NCBI RefSeq assembly: GCF_001282725.1
Contig: NZ_LN876585.1
Location: forward strand, 64,221 to 128,220
Reading direction: 5' to 3'
Source: Inediibacterium massiliense
GTDB taxonomy: Bacteria > Bacillota > Clostridia > Peptostreptococcales > Thermotaleaceae
Length of the DNA: 64,000 nucleotides
The notes beneath the pieces are model-generated. The model saw only the letters and a program-made list of their open reading frames with translations, was not told the DNA's origin and ran no database searches. This document shows positions 1 through 7,984 of this stretch, piece by piece. The position numbers and the translations under genes are program-made. Each line of letters opens with the position of its first letter. Position 1 is the first letter of the stretch.

Positions 1-449
1 TATTACCTGAAACTAGCTTTATTACAGGAACTACATGGACTGTGATTTTAGCTACTATAGCTGGAGTAGTTTGTGCTATGACAGGTATTGGAAAAATACC
101 AGGTTCTTCTCAGATTTCAAATGTTATGCTGTATACAATTGTAGGTTTAATTGCTTCAAGGGCAAATTTTGCAGAGCTTGGCCAAGCACCTTTATATATT
201 ATAGCAGGATTTGTAATTTTAATTGTGCATGGAGTCATTCTTGCTATTGTAGCAAAAATATTTAAGCTTGATTTATTTACCTGTGGAATAGCAAGCCTTG
301 CAAATATAGGAGGAGTTGCATCAGCTCCCATTCTTGCTGCATCTTATAGTGAAGCGTTAATTCCTATAGGTGTTTTGATGGCTATGCTTGGATATGTGAT
401 TGGAACAGGAGGAGGATTACTGGTAGGAAAGATTCTTTCTATTATGTGA
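1..449 (+). CDS. DUF819 family membrane protein, C-terminal part (5' end outside window)
   Basis: The frame is open from the first bases (reading from base 3) with no start codon of its own, so this is the tail of a gene that begins upstream. About 148 residues are visible. They are almost entirely hydrophobic, with four to five membrane-spanning stretches separated by short Gly/Ala-rich turns such as ASLANIGGVASAP and GYVIGTGGGLLVGK. This pattern matches the C-terminal half of the DUF819 (YjcL-like) integral membrane family, whose substrate is unknown. The Met at 42 is internal, not a start. The next gene follows after 60 bases with its own ribosome site. Family call is from recognition of the sequence; the function is not known. 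Confidence 0.75.
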   Translation, partial: LPETSFITGTTWTVILATIAGVVCAMTGIGKIPGSSQISNVMLYTIVGLIASRANFAELGQAPLYIIAGFVILIVHGVILAIVAKIFKLDLFTCGIASLANIGGVASAPILAASYSEALIPIGVLMAMLGYVIGTGGGLLVGKILSIM

Positions 450-509
450 TAAATTGGATATGATGATGATAAAATAAATTTATATAATTTTTAAAAAGGA
501 GGGTATGGT

Positions 510-1601
510 ATGAAAATAGAAGATATTCAAATTGGGATTTTATCTGTTCCTCTTAAAAAACCTTTTAAAACAGCTTTAAGGACAGTAGAGTGTATCGAAG
601 ATGTTATTGTAAAGGTGATTACAGATACAGGGCATATAGGATATGGAGAGGCTCCACCTACGGGAGTTATAACAGGAGATACAAAAGGGGCGATTATAGG
701 AGCCCTTCAGGAACATATTAGAAAAAATATTATAGGTATGGATATAGAAAATTTTGAGGAAATTATGAAAAAATTAGATCATTCTTTAGTAAAGAATACA
801 ACAGCAAAGGCAGCAGTAGATATTGCTTTGTATGATTTATATGGACAACTGTATAAAGTGCCTGTTTATAAACTTTTGGGTGGATATAGAAAAGAAATCG
901 TTACAGACTTAACCATTAGTGTCAATGATCCAGAAATCATGGCACAAGATAGTATAGAAGCTGTGAACTTAGGATATAAAACATTAAAAATAAAAGTAGG
1001 AAAAGATTCTAGATTGGATATAAAGAGAATGAAGACTATCAGAGAAGCTATTGGATATGATATTAATTTGAGGATAGATGCAAATCAAGGATGGAAGCCA
1101 AAAGAAGCTGTATATACTTTAAGAAAAATGGAAGATGCAGGTTTAGATATTGAATTTGTAGAGCAACCGGTATTTTCATATGATTTGGAAGGATTAAAAC
1201 TCGTAACAGAAAATGTAGGGATTCCAGTTATGGCAGATGAAAGTATTTTTTCTCCTATGGATGCTATAAAGATATTACAAATGGGAGCTGCTGATCTTAT
1301 AAATATAAAGTTAATGAAAACAGGAGGAATTCATCATGCGTTAAAGATTTGTTCCCTAGCAGAAATCTATGGGGTAGAGTGTATGATAGGATGTATGTTA
1401 GAAGCGAAAATAAGTGTGACAGCAGCAGTACACTTAGCAGCAGCTAAAAGTATTATTACAAAAATTGATTTAGATGGACCTGTATTATGCAAAGAAGATC
1501 CTATAGAGGGAGGAGCTATTTTTAATCAATCTAAGATAACAATAGAAGATGCTCCTGGTTTTGGGTTTCAAAAGATTCATGGAATAGAGTATATGAAGTA
1601 A
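510..1601 (+). CDS. ykfB: dipeptide epimerase (L-Ala-D/L-Glu epimerase, enolase superfamily)
   Basis: A 363-residue enolase-superfamily enzyme expected to interconvert L-Ala-D-Glu and L-Ala-L-Glu during murein peptide recycling in the cytoplasm. The whole catalytic set of the B. subtilis enzyme is visible at nearly the same positions: KIK with Lys162 near 160-162, metal ligands Asp190 (DANQGW), Glu219 (EQPV) and Asp243 (ADES), and the second catalytic Lys267 (INIKLMK). The N-terminal capping domain (1-125) and full length agree with the family. The start has a strong AAGGAGGG site. It follows the DUF819 gene closely, and DUF819-type transporters are often next to such epimerases, so the pair may act in peptide recycling (inference). 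A hairpin terminator follows at the stop codon. Substrate specificity within the family is not certain. Confidence 0.88.
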   Translation: MKIEDIQIGILSVPLKKPFKTALRTVECIEDVIVKVITDTGHIGYGEAPPTGVITGDTKGAIIGALQEHIRKNIIGMDIENFEEIMKKLDHSLVKNTTAKAAVDIALYDLYGQLYKVPVYKLLGGYRKEIVTDLTISVNDPEIMAQDSIEAVNLGYKTLKIKVGKDSRLDIKRMKTIREAIGYDINLRIDANQGWKPKEAVYTLRKMEDAGLDIEFVEQPVFSYDLEGLKLVTENVGIPVMADESIFSPMDAIKILQMGAADLINIKLMKTGGIHHALKICSLAEIYGVECMIGCMLEAKISVTAAVHLAAAKSIITKIDLDGPVLCKEDPIEGGAIFNQSKITIEDAPGFGFQKIHGIEYMK

Positions 1602-1628
1602 GAGAATCCTTTTTAGGATTCTCTTTTA
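1600..1628. terminator. bidirectional rho-independent terminator
   Basis: A stem of AAGAGAATCC / AGGATTCTCTT around a short T loop, followed by T-rich sequence on both strands. It overlaps the epimerase stop codon and also lies just past the lrgB end on the minus strand, so it can stop both convergent units. Confidence 0.8.
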
Positions 1629-1637
1629 ATGAATACT

Positions 1638-2333
1638 TTATAAATGAAAATAAGAAAATATACGAACAAATAAAGGGGCTAAAAATACAGTAATAAGACC
1701 TGCTAATGCTATAGATAGACTGCTCATAGCTCCTTCTGTTTCTCCCATCTCCAAAGCTTTAGAAGTTCCTACTGCATGGGAGGATGTGCCTATGGCAATC
1801 CCTTTTGCTACACTATGATGGATTCTAAAAATTTTACATATGAAAGGGGCCATAATTGCACCTAAAATCCCAGTAATAATAATGGCAATGACAGCTATAG
1901 AGCCCATACCACCTAGACTTTCTGATATAGCAATACCAATAGGAGTGGTGATAGATTTAGGAACTAAAGAAAGCTTTAGAGAGTGATCTAATTGAAAAAC
2001 TTTGGCTAATAGAATCACAACACTAATAGAAGTGATCACTCCACCGCTAATTCCTATTAAAATAGCCTTCATATGTCTTTTTAAAGCTGGAAGTTGCTTA
2101 TACATAGGAACTGCTAAAACAATAGTAGCAGGACCTAAAAAGAATGAAATAATTTTACCACCTTTATTGTATGTTTCAAGGGGAATTTCAAAATTGAGAA
2201 GAACTCCTACAGTTAGTAATATACTAATGAGGATAGGATTTAAAATAGGTAATTTAGTTTTTTTATAAATAAAAAGACCAATATTGAAAGTAATCAAAGA
2301 AATAAGAATACCAAAAAAATAATTATCCAACAT
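1638..2333 (-). CDS. lrgB: LrgB/YohK family membrane protein
   Basis: A 231-residue hydrophobic protein with about six to seven membrane segments and the family motifs KSITTPIGIAIS and SHAVGTSKALEMGE near the middle and C-terminus. LrgB proteins pair with LrgA/CidA-like proteins; in Bacillus subtilis the related PftAB pair carries pyruvate, and in staphylococci the pair is linked to murein hydrolase control. The upstream lrgA ends just before it. The ATG at 2333 has an AAAGGA site nine bases upstream and is preferred to a TTG at 2342, which would touch that site. The terminator at 1600-1628 ends the unit. Which of the two roles applies is not decided by the sequence. Confidence 0.85.
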   Translation of the reverse strand: MLDNYFFGILISLITFNIGLFIYKKTKLPILNPILISILLTVGVLLNFEIPLETYNKGGKIISFFLGPATIVLAVPMYKQLPALKRHMKAILIGISGGVITSISVVILLAKVFQLDHSLKLSLVPKSITTPIGIAISESLGGMGSIAVIAIIITGILGAIMAPFICKIFRIHHSVAKGIAIGTSSHAVGTSKALEMGETEGAMSSLSIALAGLITVFLAPLFVRIFSYFHL

Positions 2334-2338
2334 GTTTA

Positions 2339-2680
2339 TCAATCCTTTACAAATTTTTCTACTATTTTTCCTGTAATGCCCATTACAATAATGGTACTTA
2401 CAAATATAATGACAGAAAGAGGAAGCCAGTTCTTCTTTAATAATTCAAGAGCAGCGATGAGTCCTACTCCAGATGGAATAAAGAAAAAGGCCAAATGTTT
2501 AAGTAAAAAATCTGAACAATTTTCTACCCATTCTAGTTTTACTATATTAAAAACTAAAAGCATAAATAAAATGAGCATTCCTAAAATACTTCCAGGGATA
2601 GGAAGAGACAATGTAGTATGAATCCGTTCGCCTAATTGCCAAATTCCTACAATACCTAAAAATTGAATCAATATTTTCAT
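2339..2680 (-). CDS. lrgA: LrgA/CidA family holin-like protein
   Basis: A 113-residue protein with four predicted membrane helices and the family features LPIPGSILGMLILF near residue 26 and FFFIPSGVGL near residue 91. It is the partner of the LrgB protein that follows immediately; the TGA stop lies just before the lrgB start, so the two are translationally close. The ATG has a good GAGAGGTG site. The pair is either a holin/antiholin-like system or a pyruvate-type carrier (PftAB-like). No adjacent LytTR regulator is present in this window, which is the usual neighbour of pyruvate-responsive versions. Confidence 0.85.
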   Translation of the reverse strand: MKILIQFLGIVGIWQLGERIHTTLSLPIPGSILGMLILFMLLVFNIVKLEWVENCSDFLLKHLAFFFIPSGVGLIAALELLKKNWLPLSVIIFVSTIIVMGITGKIVEKFVKD

Positions 2681-2936
2681 AAGTCACCTCTCCATGTATT
2701 TTGTATACATACATATTTTATTTACAATACTTATTTAAAATTAAGTTGTCTCTAAAAATGTATTGTATTTCAAAAAGATTATCTATAGTATTTTACAACC
2801 TAAGATATGAAATGACAATGGAAAGTATAGTATGAATGGACAGAAGAAATCGTTTTCTTTTTAAGCTCTTTAAGCATAAACAGTTTAGACTTTAAATAGA
2901 AAAGGATTTATCAAATAAGAAGGGAGATTTAAAAAG
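2681..2936. other. intergenic region without a gene
   Basis: About 255 bases of A+T-rich sequence upstream of lrgA on the minus strand and past the 3' end of the isochorismatase unit. It should hold the lrgA promoter on the minus strand, but I see no clear -35/-10 pair, repeat or open frame. Confidence 0.5.
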
Positions 2937-2982
2937 TATAAAAGCTTGTAAAGTAAGTGTGGATACTTACTTAACAAGCTTT
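2937..2982 (-). terminator. terminator of the isochorismatase gene
   Basis: A long stem, AAAGCTTGTTAAGTAAG on the minus strand pairing with CTTACTTTACAAGCTTT across a short loop. The stem includes the stop codon of the isochorismatase-family gene, so the last codons are part of the hairpin. Confidence 0.75.
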
Positions 2983-3509
2983 GAAATAACTTTAAATGAG
3001 TCCGTCGTAGCATATCTACAAAGTTCAAATAAAATAGATTCAGTAGTAGTAATGATAGCACCTAGTTGGCGCATTCTTTCAATGGCTATTTTTTTATCAT
3101 TTTTATATCTAGAAGAAACACAATCTTCTACAATTACCGGAGCATATCCGTTGTCTATTAAGTCGATTACAGTTTGAAGTACACAAATATGAGATTCAAT
3201 TCCAGCTACAATAATCCACTCTTTATTCATATAATCTATTTTTTGTTGTAGTTTTGCTTCATCAAAACAACTAAAGGACATTTTTTCGATACTAGTATAA
3301 TCACCTAGAATTTCATGAATTGCTTCAATAGTAGAACCTAATCCTTTAGGATATTGTTCAGAGACAATGATAGGAATATTTAAAGCGTTAAGGCCTTGAA
3401 TGAGTGTTTTGACATTGTGTAATAAGTTGTTCCTATTTTCCATATGAGGAAGAAGCCGTTCTTGCATGTCAATAATGACAGCTACTGCATGATCCTTTAG
3501 TACTCTCAT
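2967..3509 (-). CDS. isochorismatase-family cysteine hydrolase
   Basis: A 180-residue cysteine hydrolase of the isochorismatase/nicotinamidase superfamily. The triad is visible: Asp14 (VIIDMQERL), Lys76 (IEKMSFSC) and nucleophile Cys109 (AGIESHICV), with the usual cis-peptide segment before the Cys. Members act on nicotinamide, isochorismate, N-carbamoyl compounds or unknown amides; this short form, similar to YcaC/Isochorismatase-like hydrolases, lacks the metal-binding insert of classic nicotinamidase (PncA), so I do not assign a substrate. The start at 3509 has an AAAGGGGTG site; an in-frame Met 14 codons upstream (3551) has none. It is a single-gene unit, divergent from the sirtuin gene. 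Confidence 0.82.
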   Translation of the reverse strand: MRVLKDHAVAVIIDMQERLLPHMENRNNLLHNVKTLIQGLNALNIPIIVSEQYPKGLGSTIEAIHEILGDYTSIEKMSFSCFDEAKLQQKIDYMNKEWIIVAGIESHICVLQTVIDLIDNGYAPVIVEDCVSSRYKNDKKIAIERMRQLGAIITTTESILFELCRYATTDSFKVISKLVK

Positions 3510-3687
3510 TTGTAACACCCCTTTTTTGCGTTTGTTGATTATATTCTTCATAATTTGAAAATTCCCTTCTATAAATTTTTATTCAATGACTAATAATTCG
3601 AACAATTGTATCTATGATTATGTAGATAAAGTGAAAATTTTATCTAAACTGAGTTTTATTTGTCAGAAAGGCAAAGAATAAAATTAT

Positions 3688-3695
3688 GGTATAAT
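3688..3695 (+). promoter_or_regulatory. extended -10 promoter for the sirtuin gene
   Basis: TGG followed by TATAAT (TATAAT at 3690-3695), an extended -10 element 40 bases upstream of the TTG start. There is no good -35 at the normal distance, as is usual for extended -10 promoters. Confidence 0.5.
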
Positions 3696-3735
3696 AAAAT
3701 CAATACAGATATGGTATTTAATAGGAGGTGCTATT

Positions 3736-4458
3736 TTGAGTATAGAAAAATTAAAAGAAATGATTCAAAAAAGTGATAATATTGTTTTTTTTGGAGGTGC
3801 TGGGACTTCAACAGAAAGTAACATCCCTGATTTTAGAACAGCAGATACAGGGTTATATAGTGCAAAAGGAGAAAAATATCCTCCAGAGGTTATGCTGAGT
3901 CATAGTTTTTTTATGAAGCACCCAAAAGAATTTTATGAGTTTTATAAAAGTAAGATGATTTATCCAAATGCACAGCCTAATTTAGCCCATGATGCCTTAG
4001 CAGAATTAGAAAAAAGAAATAAGCTAAAAGCTGTGATTACTCAAAATATAGATGGACTTCATCAATTAGCAGGAAGCAAAGAAGTTTTAGAACTTCATGG
4101 CTCTGTACATAGAAATTATTGTATGAAATGTAAAAAACAATATGATTTAGAGTATGTCATGTCATCGAAGGACGTAATTCCTAGATGTGTATGTGGTGGT
4201 ATTGTTAGACCCGATGTAGTTTTATATGAAGAGGGGCTAGATTATTATACCATTGAAAAATCTGTAGAATACATAAAAAAAGCAGATATTCTTATTGTAG
4301 GAGGAACTTCTTTAGTTGTATATCCTGCAGCAGGCTTGATTGAATATTATAGAGGGAATCAATTGATTCTTATTAATAAAGCCACTACACCTTACGACAA
4401 AAGAGCAAATTTAGTGATGTATGAAAGTATAGGAAAAGTTTTAAATAGTGTTTTGTAA
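3736..4458 (+). CDS. cobB: NAD-dependent protein deacylase, Sir2 family
   Basis: A 240-residue sirtuin that removes acyl groups from lysines with NAD. Visible motifs are the NAD loop GAGTSTESNIPDFR (21-34), TQNIDGLHQLAG (102-113), catalytic His121 in ELHGS, a four-Cys zinc site (Cys129, Cys132, Cys151, Cys153) and GGTSLVVYPAAGL near 200. The TESNIP wording and small size fit the bacterial class of simple sirtuins. Translation begins at a TTG with GGAGG seven bases upstream; no ATG fits. It is a single-gene unit: a strong terminator lies downstream at 4486. The symbol follows common bacterial usage; the acyl preference cannot be read from the sequence. Confidence 0.92.
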   Translation: MSIEKLKEMIQKSDNIVFFGGAGTSTESNIPDFRTADTGLYSAKGEKYPPEVMLSHSFFMKHPKEFYEFYKSKMIYPNAQPNLAHDALAELEKRNKLKAVITQNIDGLHQLAGSKEVLELHGSVHRNYCMKCKKQYDLEYVMSSKDVIPRCVCGGIVRPDVVLYEEGLDYYTIEKSVEYIKKADILIVGGTSLVVYPAAGLIEYYRGNQLILINKATTPYDKRANLVMYESIGKVLNSVL

Positions 4459-4485
4459 GATATAAATTAAAATAAATAGATTAAT

Positions 4486-4537
4486 AAAAATAAGAACATT
4501 TTATGTGAAGGAATCATATAAAATGTTCTTATTTTTA
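4486..4537 (+). terminator. terminator after the sirtuin gene
   Basis: A long stem AATAAGAACATTTTATGTG / CATATAAAATGTTCTTATT with a seven-base loop followed by TTTTTA. It separates the sirtuin unit from the Fur-controlled unit. Confidence 0.85.
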
Positions 4538-4566
4538 TTGACCATTGTATTATAAAAAACTTTATC

Positions 4567-4640
4567 AATAATGATAATTATTTTCATTGACAAAGAGAAG
4601 AAAATTTGATATTATTTTTATGAAAAAGATAATCATTATC
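4567..4640 (+). promoter_or_regulatory. Fur-controlled promoter with two Fur boxes
   Basis: A near-consensus promoter TTGACA (4587-4592), 17-base spacer, TATTAT (4610-4615). It is flanked by two Fur-box matches to the 19-base consensus GATAATGATAATCATTATC: 4567-4585 agrees at 16 of 19 positions and abuts the -35; 4622-4640 agrees at 17 of 19 and lies at the expected transcription start. Iron-loaded Fur bound at both would block polymerase, so the DUF3793/flavodoxin unit should be turned on in low iron. Matches were counted by eye. Confidence 0.8.
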
Positions 4641-4658
4641 AATAACGAGGTGTTTGTG

Positions 4659-5252
4659 ATGTGTCAACAAAATTATTTTGTTTGTTTAAAAAATAATAAA
4701 GATCCTTTTATTCAGTGGTTACTTCAAACTTTAGGTCCTGTTATGCTTGGAAAAAAGCCATCTGAAATACTTAGTTTTTCAAGAGAGCAATCGAATACAA
4801 ATGAAAAATTGAAAAAAATTAACTCTTTTTTTAGGTGTTGTAAGAAGCTTTCTTATAAAGTACTTAGTTATGGTAAAAAAAGCATTAAAGTATTTTTTTA
4901 TCATCCAGGATCATTGCAAGATGTACTCACAGACCCTCGAAATAAAAGATTTTTAAACAATATAGGATATCCTAAAAGTGTGAATGTACAAGATTATGTA
5001 TTACACATGACAAAAAAGATTGAATCAGGGATGATTCCTGATGAAATTGGTATATTCTTAGGCTATCCACTCAAGGATGTTTTAGGATTTATAGGTCATC
5101 CTTCTTTGAAGCTTACGAAAGTAAAAGGATGGAGAATTTATGGAGATACTACTATATCTGAGAAGCGTTATGATGAATTTGTAAAAGCAAAGGATTATAT
5201 CAAAACTCTTCTAAGTGGTGGATTCATCGATCAAATTCTTTCCTATGCTTAA
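4659..5252 (+). CDS. DUF3793 family protein
   Basis: A 197-residue cytoplasmic protein of the DUF3793 family of unknown function. Recognisable stretches are the N-terminal QNYFVCLK with PFIQWLLQTLGPVMLGKKPSEIL, and the central GMIPDEIGIFLGYPLKDVLGFIGH. There is no signal peptide or membrane segment. The start at 4659 has GAGGTG upstream; the frame is open back to 4587 but those earlier Met codons lie over the promoter and Fur box. It is co-transcribed with the flavodoxin that starts 31 bases later, under a promoter with two Fur boxes, so it belongs to the low-iron response. Family members are usually found with flavodoxins and iron transport genes in Clostridia, but the biochemical role is unknown. 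Confidence 0.8.
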   Translation: MCQQNYFVCLKNNKDPFIQWLLQTLGPVMLGKKPSEILSFSREQSNTNEKLKKINSFFRCCKKLSYKVLSYGKKSIKVFFYHPGSLQDVLTDPRNKRFLNNIGYPKSVNVQDYVLHMTKKIESGMIPDEIGIFLGYPLKDVLGFIGHPSLKLTKVKGWRIYGDTTISEKRYDEFVKAKDYIKTLLSGGFIDQILSYA

Positions 5253-5283
5253 AAAATTATATATTTTAAATGGAGGGATTTAT

Positions 5284-5712
5284 ATGAAAAATGTATCAGT
5301 TATTTATTGGAGTGGAACAGGAAATACAAAATTAATGGCAGAAGCTGTAGCAGAAGGTGCAAAAGACAAAGGTTGTGAAGTAAAATTAATTAATGTAGAA
5401 GATGCAACAAAAGAAGATGTATCAAGTGCTGATGCACTAGCTTTAGGATGCCCTTCCATGGGAGCTGAAGTATTAGAAGAATATACAATGGAACCGTTTG
5501 TAGAAGAAATTGCAGGAACTGTATCTGGGAAAAAATTAGCTCTATTTGGTTCTTATGACTGGGGCGATGGTCAATGGATGAGAGATTGGACAGAAAGAAT
5601 GGAAGGATATGGTGCACAAGTAGTAAATGGAGAAGGATACATTGCTCATTTAACTCCTGATGGAGATGCACTAGATGATTGTAGAGATTTAGGAGTTAAA
5701 TTAGCTGAATAA
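5284..5712 (+). CDS. fld: flavodoxin
   Basis: A 142-residue flavodoxin. The FMN phosphate loop WSGTGNTKLMA is at residues 9-19, and the flavin-contacting loops ALGCPSMGAE (about 57-66) and GSYDWGDGQWM (about 90-100) are present, as in short-chain clostridial flavodoxins. It transfers single electrons in place of ferredoxin when iron is scarce, which agrees with the Fur-box promoter upstream of the operon. The start at 5284 has GGAGGG seven bases upstream; the open frame extends further up into the DUF3793 gene but without a ribosome site. A terminator follows. Confidence 0.93.
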   Translation: MKNVSVIYWSGTGNTKLMAEAVAEGAKDKGCEVKLINVEDATKEDVSSADALALGCPSMGAEVLEEYTMEPFVEEIAGTVSGKKLALFGSYDWGDGQWMRDWTERMEGYGAQVVNGEGYIAHLTPDGDALDDCRDLGVKLAE

Positions 5713-5730
5713 AAATTTTTAAAAACCCCT

Positions 5731-5766
5731 TTAAATCCTTTTGTGTAAACAAGAGGATTTTTTTTG
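5731..5766 (+). terminator. terminator after flavodoxin
   Basis: Stem AAATCCTTTTG / CAAGAGGATTT with loop TGTAAA, followed by a run of T. Confidence 0.75.
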
Positions 5767-5849
5767 TTTTATTTTACAAATACTATAAACTAGCTATAGT
5801 ATTAGATATAAATTATTGAGTAATTTCTTTTGAATAAGGGTAATGATAA

Positions 5850-5937
5850 AAAAATTCGCATATTCCTCTCAAAATTGGTCATGTGGCCAACGAAATTCTT
5901 TCATTTCATTCAGAATTTCCGTTGCTTAAAATTTGAT
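5850..5937. repeat. palindromic intergenic repeat module (inverted relative to the copy at 27698)
   Basis: The stretch contains an imperfect palindrome, CAACGAAATTCTTTCATTT facing TTTCCGTTG. Read on the minus strand it closely matches 27698-27760, where the same module is embedded in a longer repeat; both share GCAACGGAAAT, TGAATGAAATGAA, TTTCGTTGG, CATG and GCGAATTTT in that order. The remainder of the 5767-6066 gap, about 210 bases, shows no gene or clear signal apart from the ribosome site of the next gene. Confidence 0.6.
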
Positions 5938-6066
5938 GAAAATTTAACTTTCTAAATCTATCCGCAATTTATTCATTTATATAATTTCTTAAAGCATAAA
6001 AAAGGAAATTGATAAGAAATATAGAAATCAGTATAGGAGATAAATATTATTAAAGAAGGTGAAAGT

Positions 6067-7779
6067 ATGGAATACAAAAGAATATATGAAGAATGGTTAG
6101 AAAATCCTCATTTTGATGAAGAAACAAAAAAAGAGCTTTTAGCTATGAAAGAGGATGAAGAAGAAATACAAGATCGTTTTTATAAAGAATTAGAATTTGG
6201 AACAGCAGGTCTAAGAGGGAAAATAGGAGCTGGAACAAATAGAATGAACTTATATATTATAGGACGTGTGACTCAAGGACTAGCTGATTTTATTATAGAA
6301 AAAGGGCAAGATTATATGAAAAGGGGAGTAGTCATTGCTTATGATTGCAGACACTTTTCAAAGGAATTTGCAAAAAGAACTTCTTTAGTTTTGGCTGCAA
6401 ATGGAATTACAGCTTATTTATTTGAAAGTTTAAGACCTACTCCAGAGCTTTCTTTTGCCGTAAGACATTTGCACGCAGCTTCTGGGATTGTCATCACTGC
6501 AAGTCATAATCCAAAGGATTATAATGGATATAAAGTGTACTGGGAAGAAGGATCTCAAATTCTTTCAGAGGTTGCAGATGGCATTACAGAAAAAATACAT
6601 AATATTCAAGACTTTTCTCATGTAAAAATAATGGATGAAGAAATGGCAAAAGAAAAAGGATTATTAAAAATTATAGGAAAAGAAATAGATGATTTATATA
6701 TAGAGAAAGTAAAAGAATTATCTTTAAGAGAGGATATAGATAAAGAAATAAAAATTGTATATACGCCTTTAAATGGTACAGGAAATATTCCTGTAAGAAG
6801 AGTTTTAAAGGAAAGAGGATTTACAAATGTAGAGGTAGTGAAAGAACAAGAAAATCCAGATCCAGATTTTACTACTGTAGGATATCCAAATCCTGAAGAT
6901 ACAAAAGCTTTTTTATATGCACAGAAGCTAGGGAAAAAAATAAAAGCAGATTTATTGATTGCAACAGATCCAGATTGTGATCGACTAGGTGTGATGGTCA
7001 AAGATGAAAGTGGAAATTATATTTCTTTAAATGGAAATCAAGTAGGAGCTATATTTATTGATTATATTTTAAAATCAAGAAAAGATATAAAAAATGGATA
7101 TATTGTAAAGTCTATTGTAACAGGAGATTTGGGAAGAAGTATTGCAAAATCTCATGATGTAAAGACTTATGAAACTTTAACAGGATTTAAAAATATTTGT
7201 GGAAAAGTCAATGAATTAGAAGAAGTAGGAAAAGAACAATTCTTATTTGGGTATGAAGAAAGTATTGGCTATGTAGCTGGAACTTTTGTAAGAGATAAAG
7301 ATGGAGTGATTGCAGCTATGCTTATATGTGAGGCAGCTGCTTACTATAAAAAACAAGGAAAAAGCCTTTTGGATATTTTAGAAGAAATATATAAGGAGTA
7401 TGGATATTATCAAGAAAAACTCATATCTTTAGTGTTAGAAGGAATAGAAGGGCAAAAAAGAATCAAAAGAATGATGGAAGTTTATAGAAAAGAATATCCA
7501 ACAGAAATTGGAGAGAAGAAACTTGCAAAATATATGGACTATGATCAAGAAAAAGCTTTTGACTTTTTAAAACAACAAGAGGAAAAAGTGGATATACCAG
7601 TTTCAGATGTATTAAAATTTTTATTTGATGATGGTTCATGGTATGCTGTAAGACCTTCAGGAACAGAACCTAAAATTAAAATATATCTTTATACAAAAGG
7701 AGATACAATAAAGGAAGCCCAGGACAAGATTACAGAGATGGAAAAAGTGATTATGGAAAAACTCAATGAAGTCAAGTAA
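6067..7779 (+). CDS. pgcA: alpha-phosphoglucomutase / phosphomannomutase family
   Basis: A 570-residue phosphohexomutase that interconverts glucose 1- and 6-phosphate, feeding cell-envelope sugar synthesis. All four family motifs are visible: active-site Ser146 in TASHNPKDYNGYK, the metal loop Asp301/Asp303/Asp305 in DPDCDR, the sugar loop GYEESIGY (395-402) and the phosphate loop RPSGTEPKIK near 535. Length and wording match the Bacillus PgcA type (about 575-580 residues) rather than GlmM. The ribosome site is AAGGTGAAAGT. It is monocistronic, with a terminator directly downstream. Confidence 0.92.
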   Translation: MEYKRIYEEWLENPHFDEETKKELLAMKEDEEEIQDRFYKELEFGTAGLRGKIGAGTNRMNLYIIGRVTQGLADFIIEKGQDYMKRGVVIAYDCRHFSKEFAKRTSLVLAANGITAYLFESLRPTPELSFAVRHLHAASGIVITASHNPKDYNGYKVYWEEGSQILSEVADGITEKIHNIQDFSHVKIMDEEMAKEKGLLKIIGKEIDDLYIEKVKELSLREDIDKEIKIVYTPLNGTGNIPVRRVLKERGFTNVEVVKEQENPDPDFTTVGYPNPEDTKAFLYAQKLGKKIKADLLIATDPDCDRLGVMVKDESGNYISLNGNQVGAIFIDYILKSRKDIKNGYIVKSIVTGDLGRSIAKSHDVKTYETLTGFKNICGKVNELEEVGKEQFLFGYEESIGYVAGTFVRDKDGVIAAMLICEAAAYYKKQGKSLLDILEEIYKEYGYYQEKLISLVLEGIEGQKRIKRMMEVYRKEYPTEIGEKKLAKYMDYDQEKAFDFLKQQEEKVDIPVSDVLKFLFDDGSWYAVRPSGTEPKIKIYLYTKGDTIKEAQDKITEMEKVIMEKLNEVK

Positions 7780-7812
7780 AAATCTGCACAATTTGTGCAG
7801 ATTTTATTTTTT
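7779..7812 (+). terminator. terminator after pgcA
   Basis: Stem AAATCTGCAC / GTGCAGATTT with loop AATT-type, followed by a long T-rich run. A short palindromic repeat begins immediately at its T-run. Confidence 0.85.
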
Positions 7813-7877
7813 TAACAAAGTCATAAAATTCTTCATAAATTCTCAATAATTGTTCCTTATTTTTATAGCTTTGTTAA
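7812..7877. repeat. short copy of the intergenic palindromic repeat
   Basis: A 66-base element with terminal inverted repeats TTAACAAAGTCATAAAA at the left and TTTTATAGCTTTGTTAA at the right. Inside it carries AATTCTCAATAATTGTTCC, which is the same as the right end of the long copies at 13081, 22782 and 27535. It seems to be a long copy lacking its centre, and it abuts the pgcA terminator. Confidence 0.7.
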
Positions 7878-7921
7878 AAAATGATTGATTAAAAGTAAAA
7901 AACTAATATATAGATTTTTTA

Positions 7922-7964
7922 TTGACATCTATAGAGTTGCAGTGTACTATTTAAATATAACACT
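7922..7964 (+). promoter_or_regulatory. promoter and GntR/YtrA-type operator
   Basis: TTGACA (7922-7927), 17-base spacer, TACTAT (7945-7950). A 24-base palindrome at 7941-7964, AGTGT-N2-TATTTAAATA-N2-ACACT in form, has ten of twelve base pairs matched and covers the -10. The regulator gene starts 20 bases later, so this is the likely autoregulatory operator. Confidence 0.7.
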
Positions 7965-7984
7965 TATACAAAAGAGGTGATGAA

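Noticed and set aside
35-265. A 76-codon Cys/Tyr-rich open frame at the left edge
   Set aside because: It is a shifted frame of the DUF819 gene, whose own frame is open from base 3 and gives a recognisable membrane protein.
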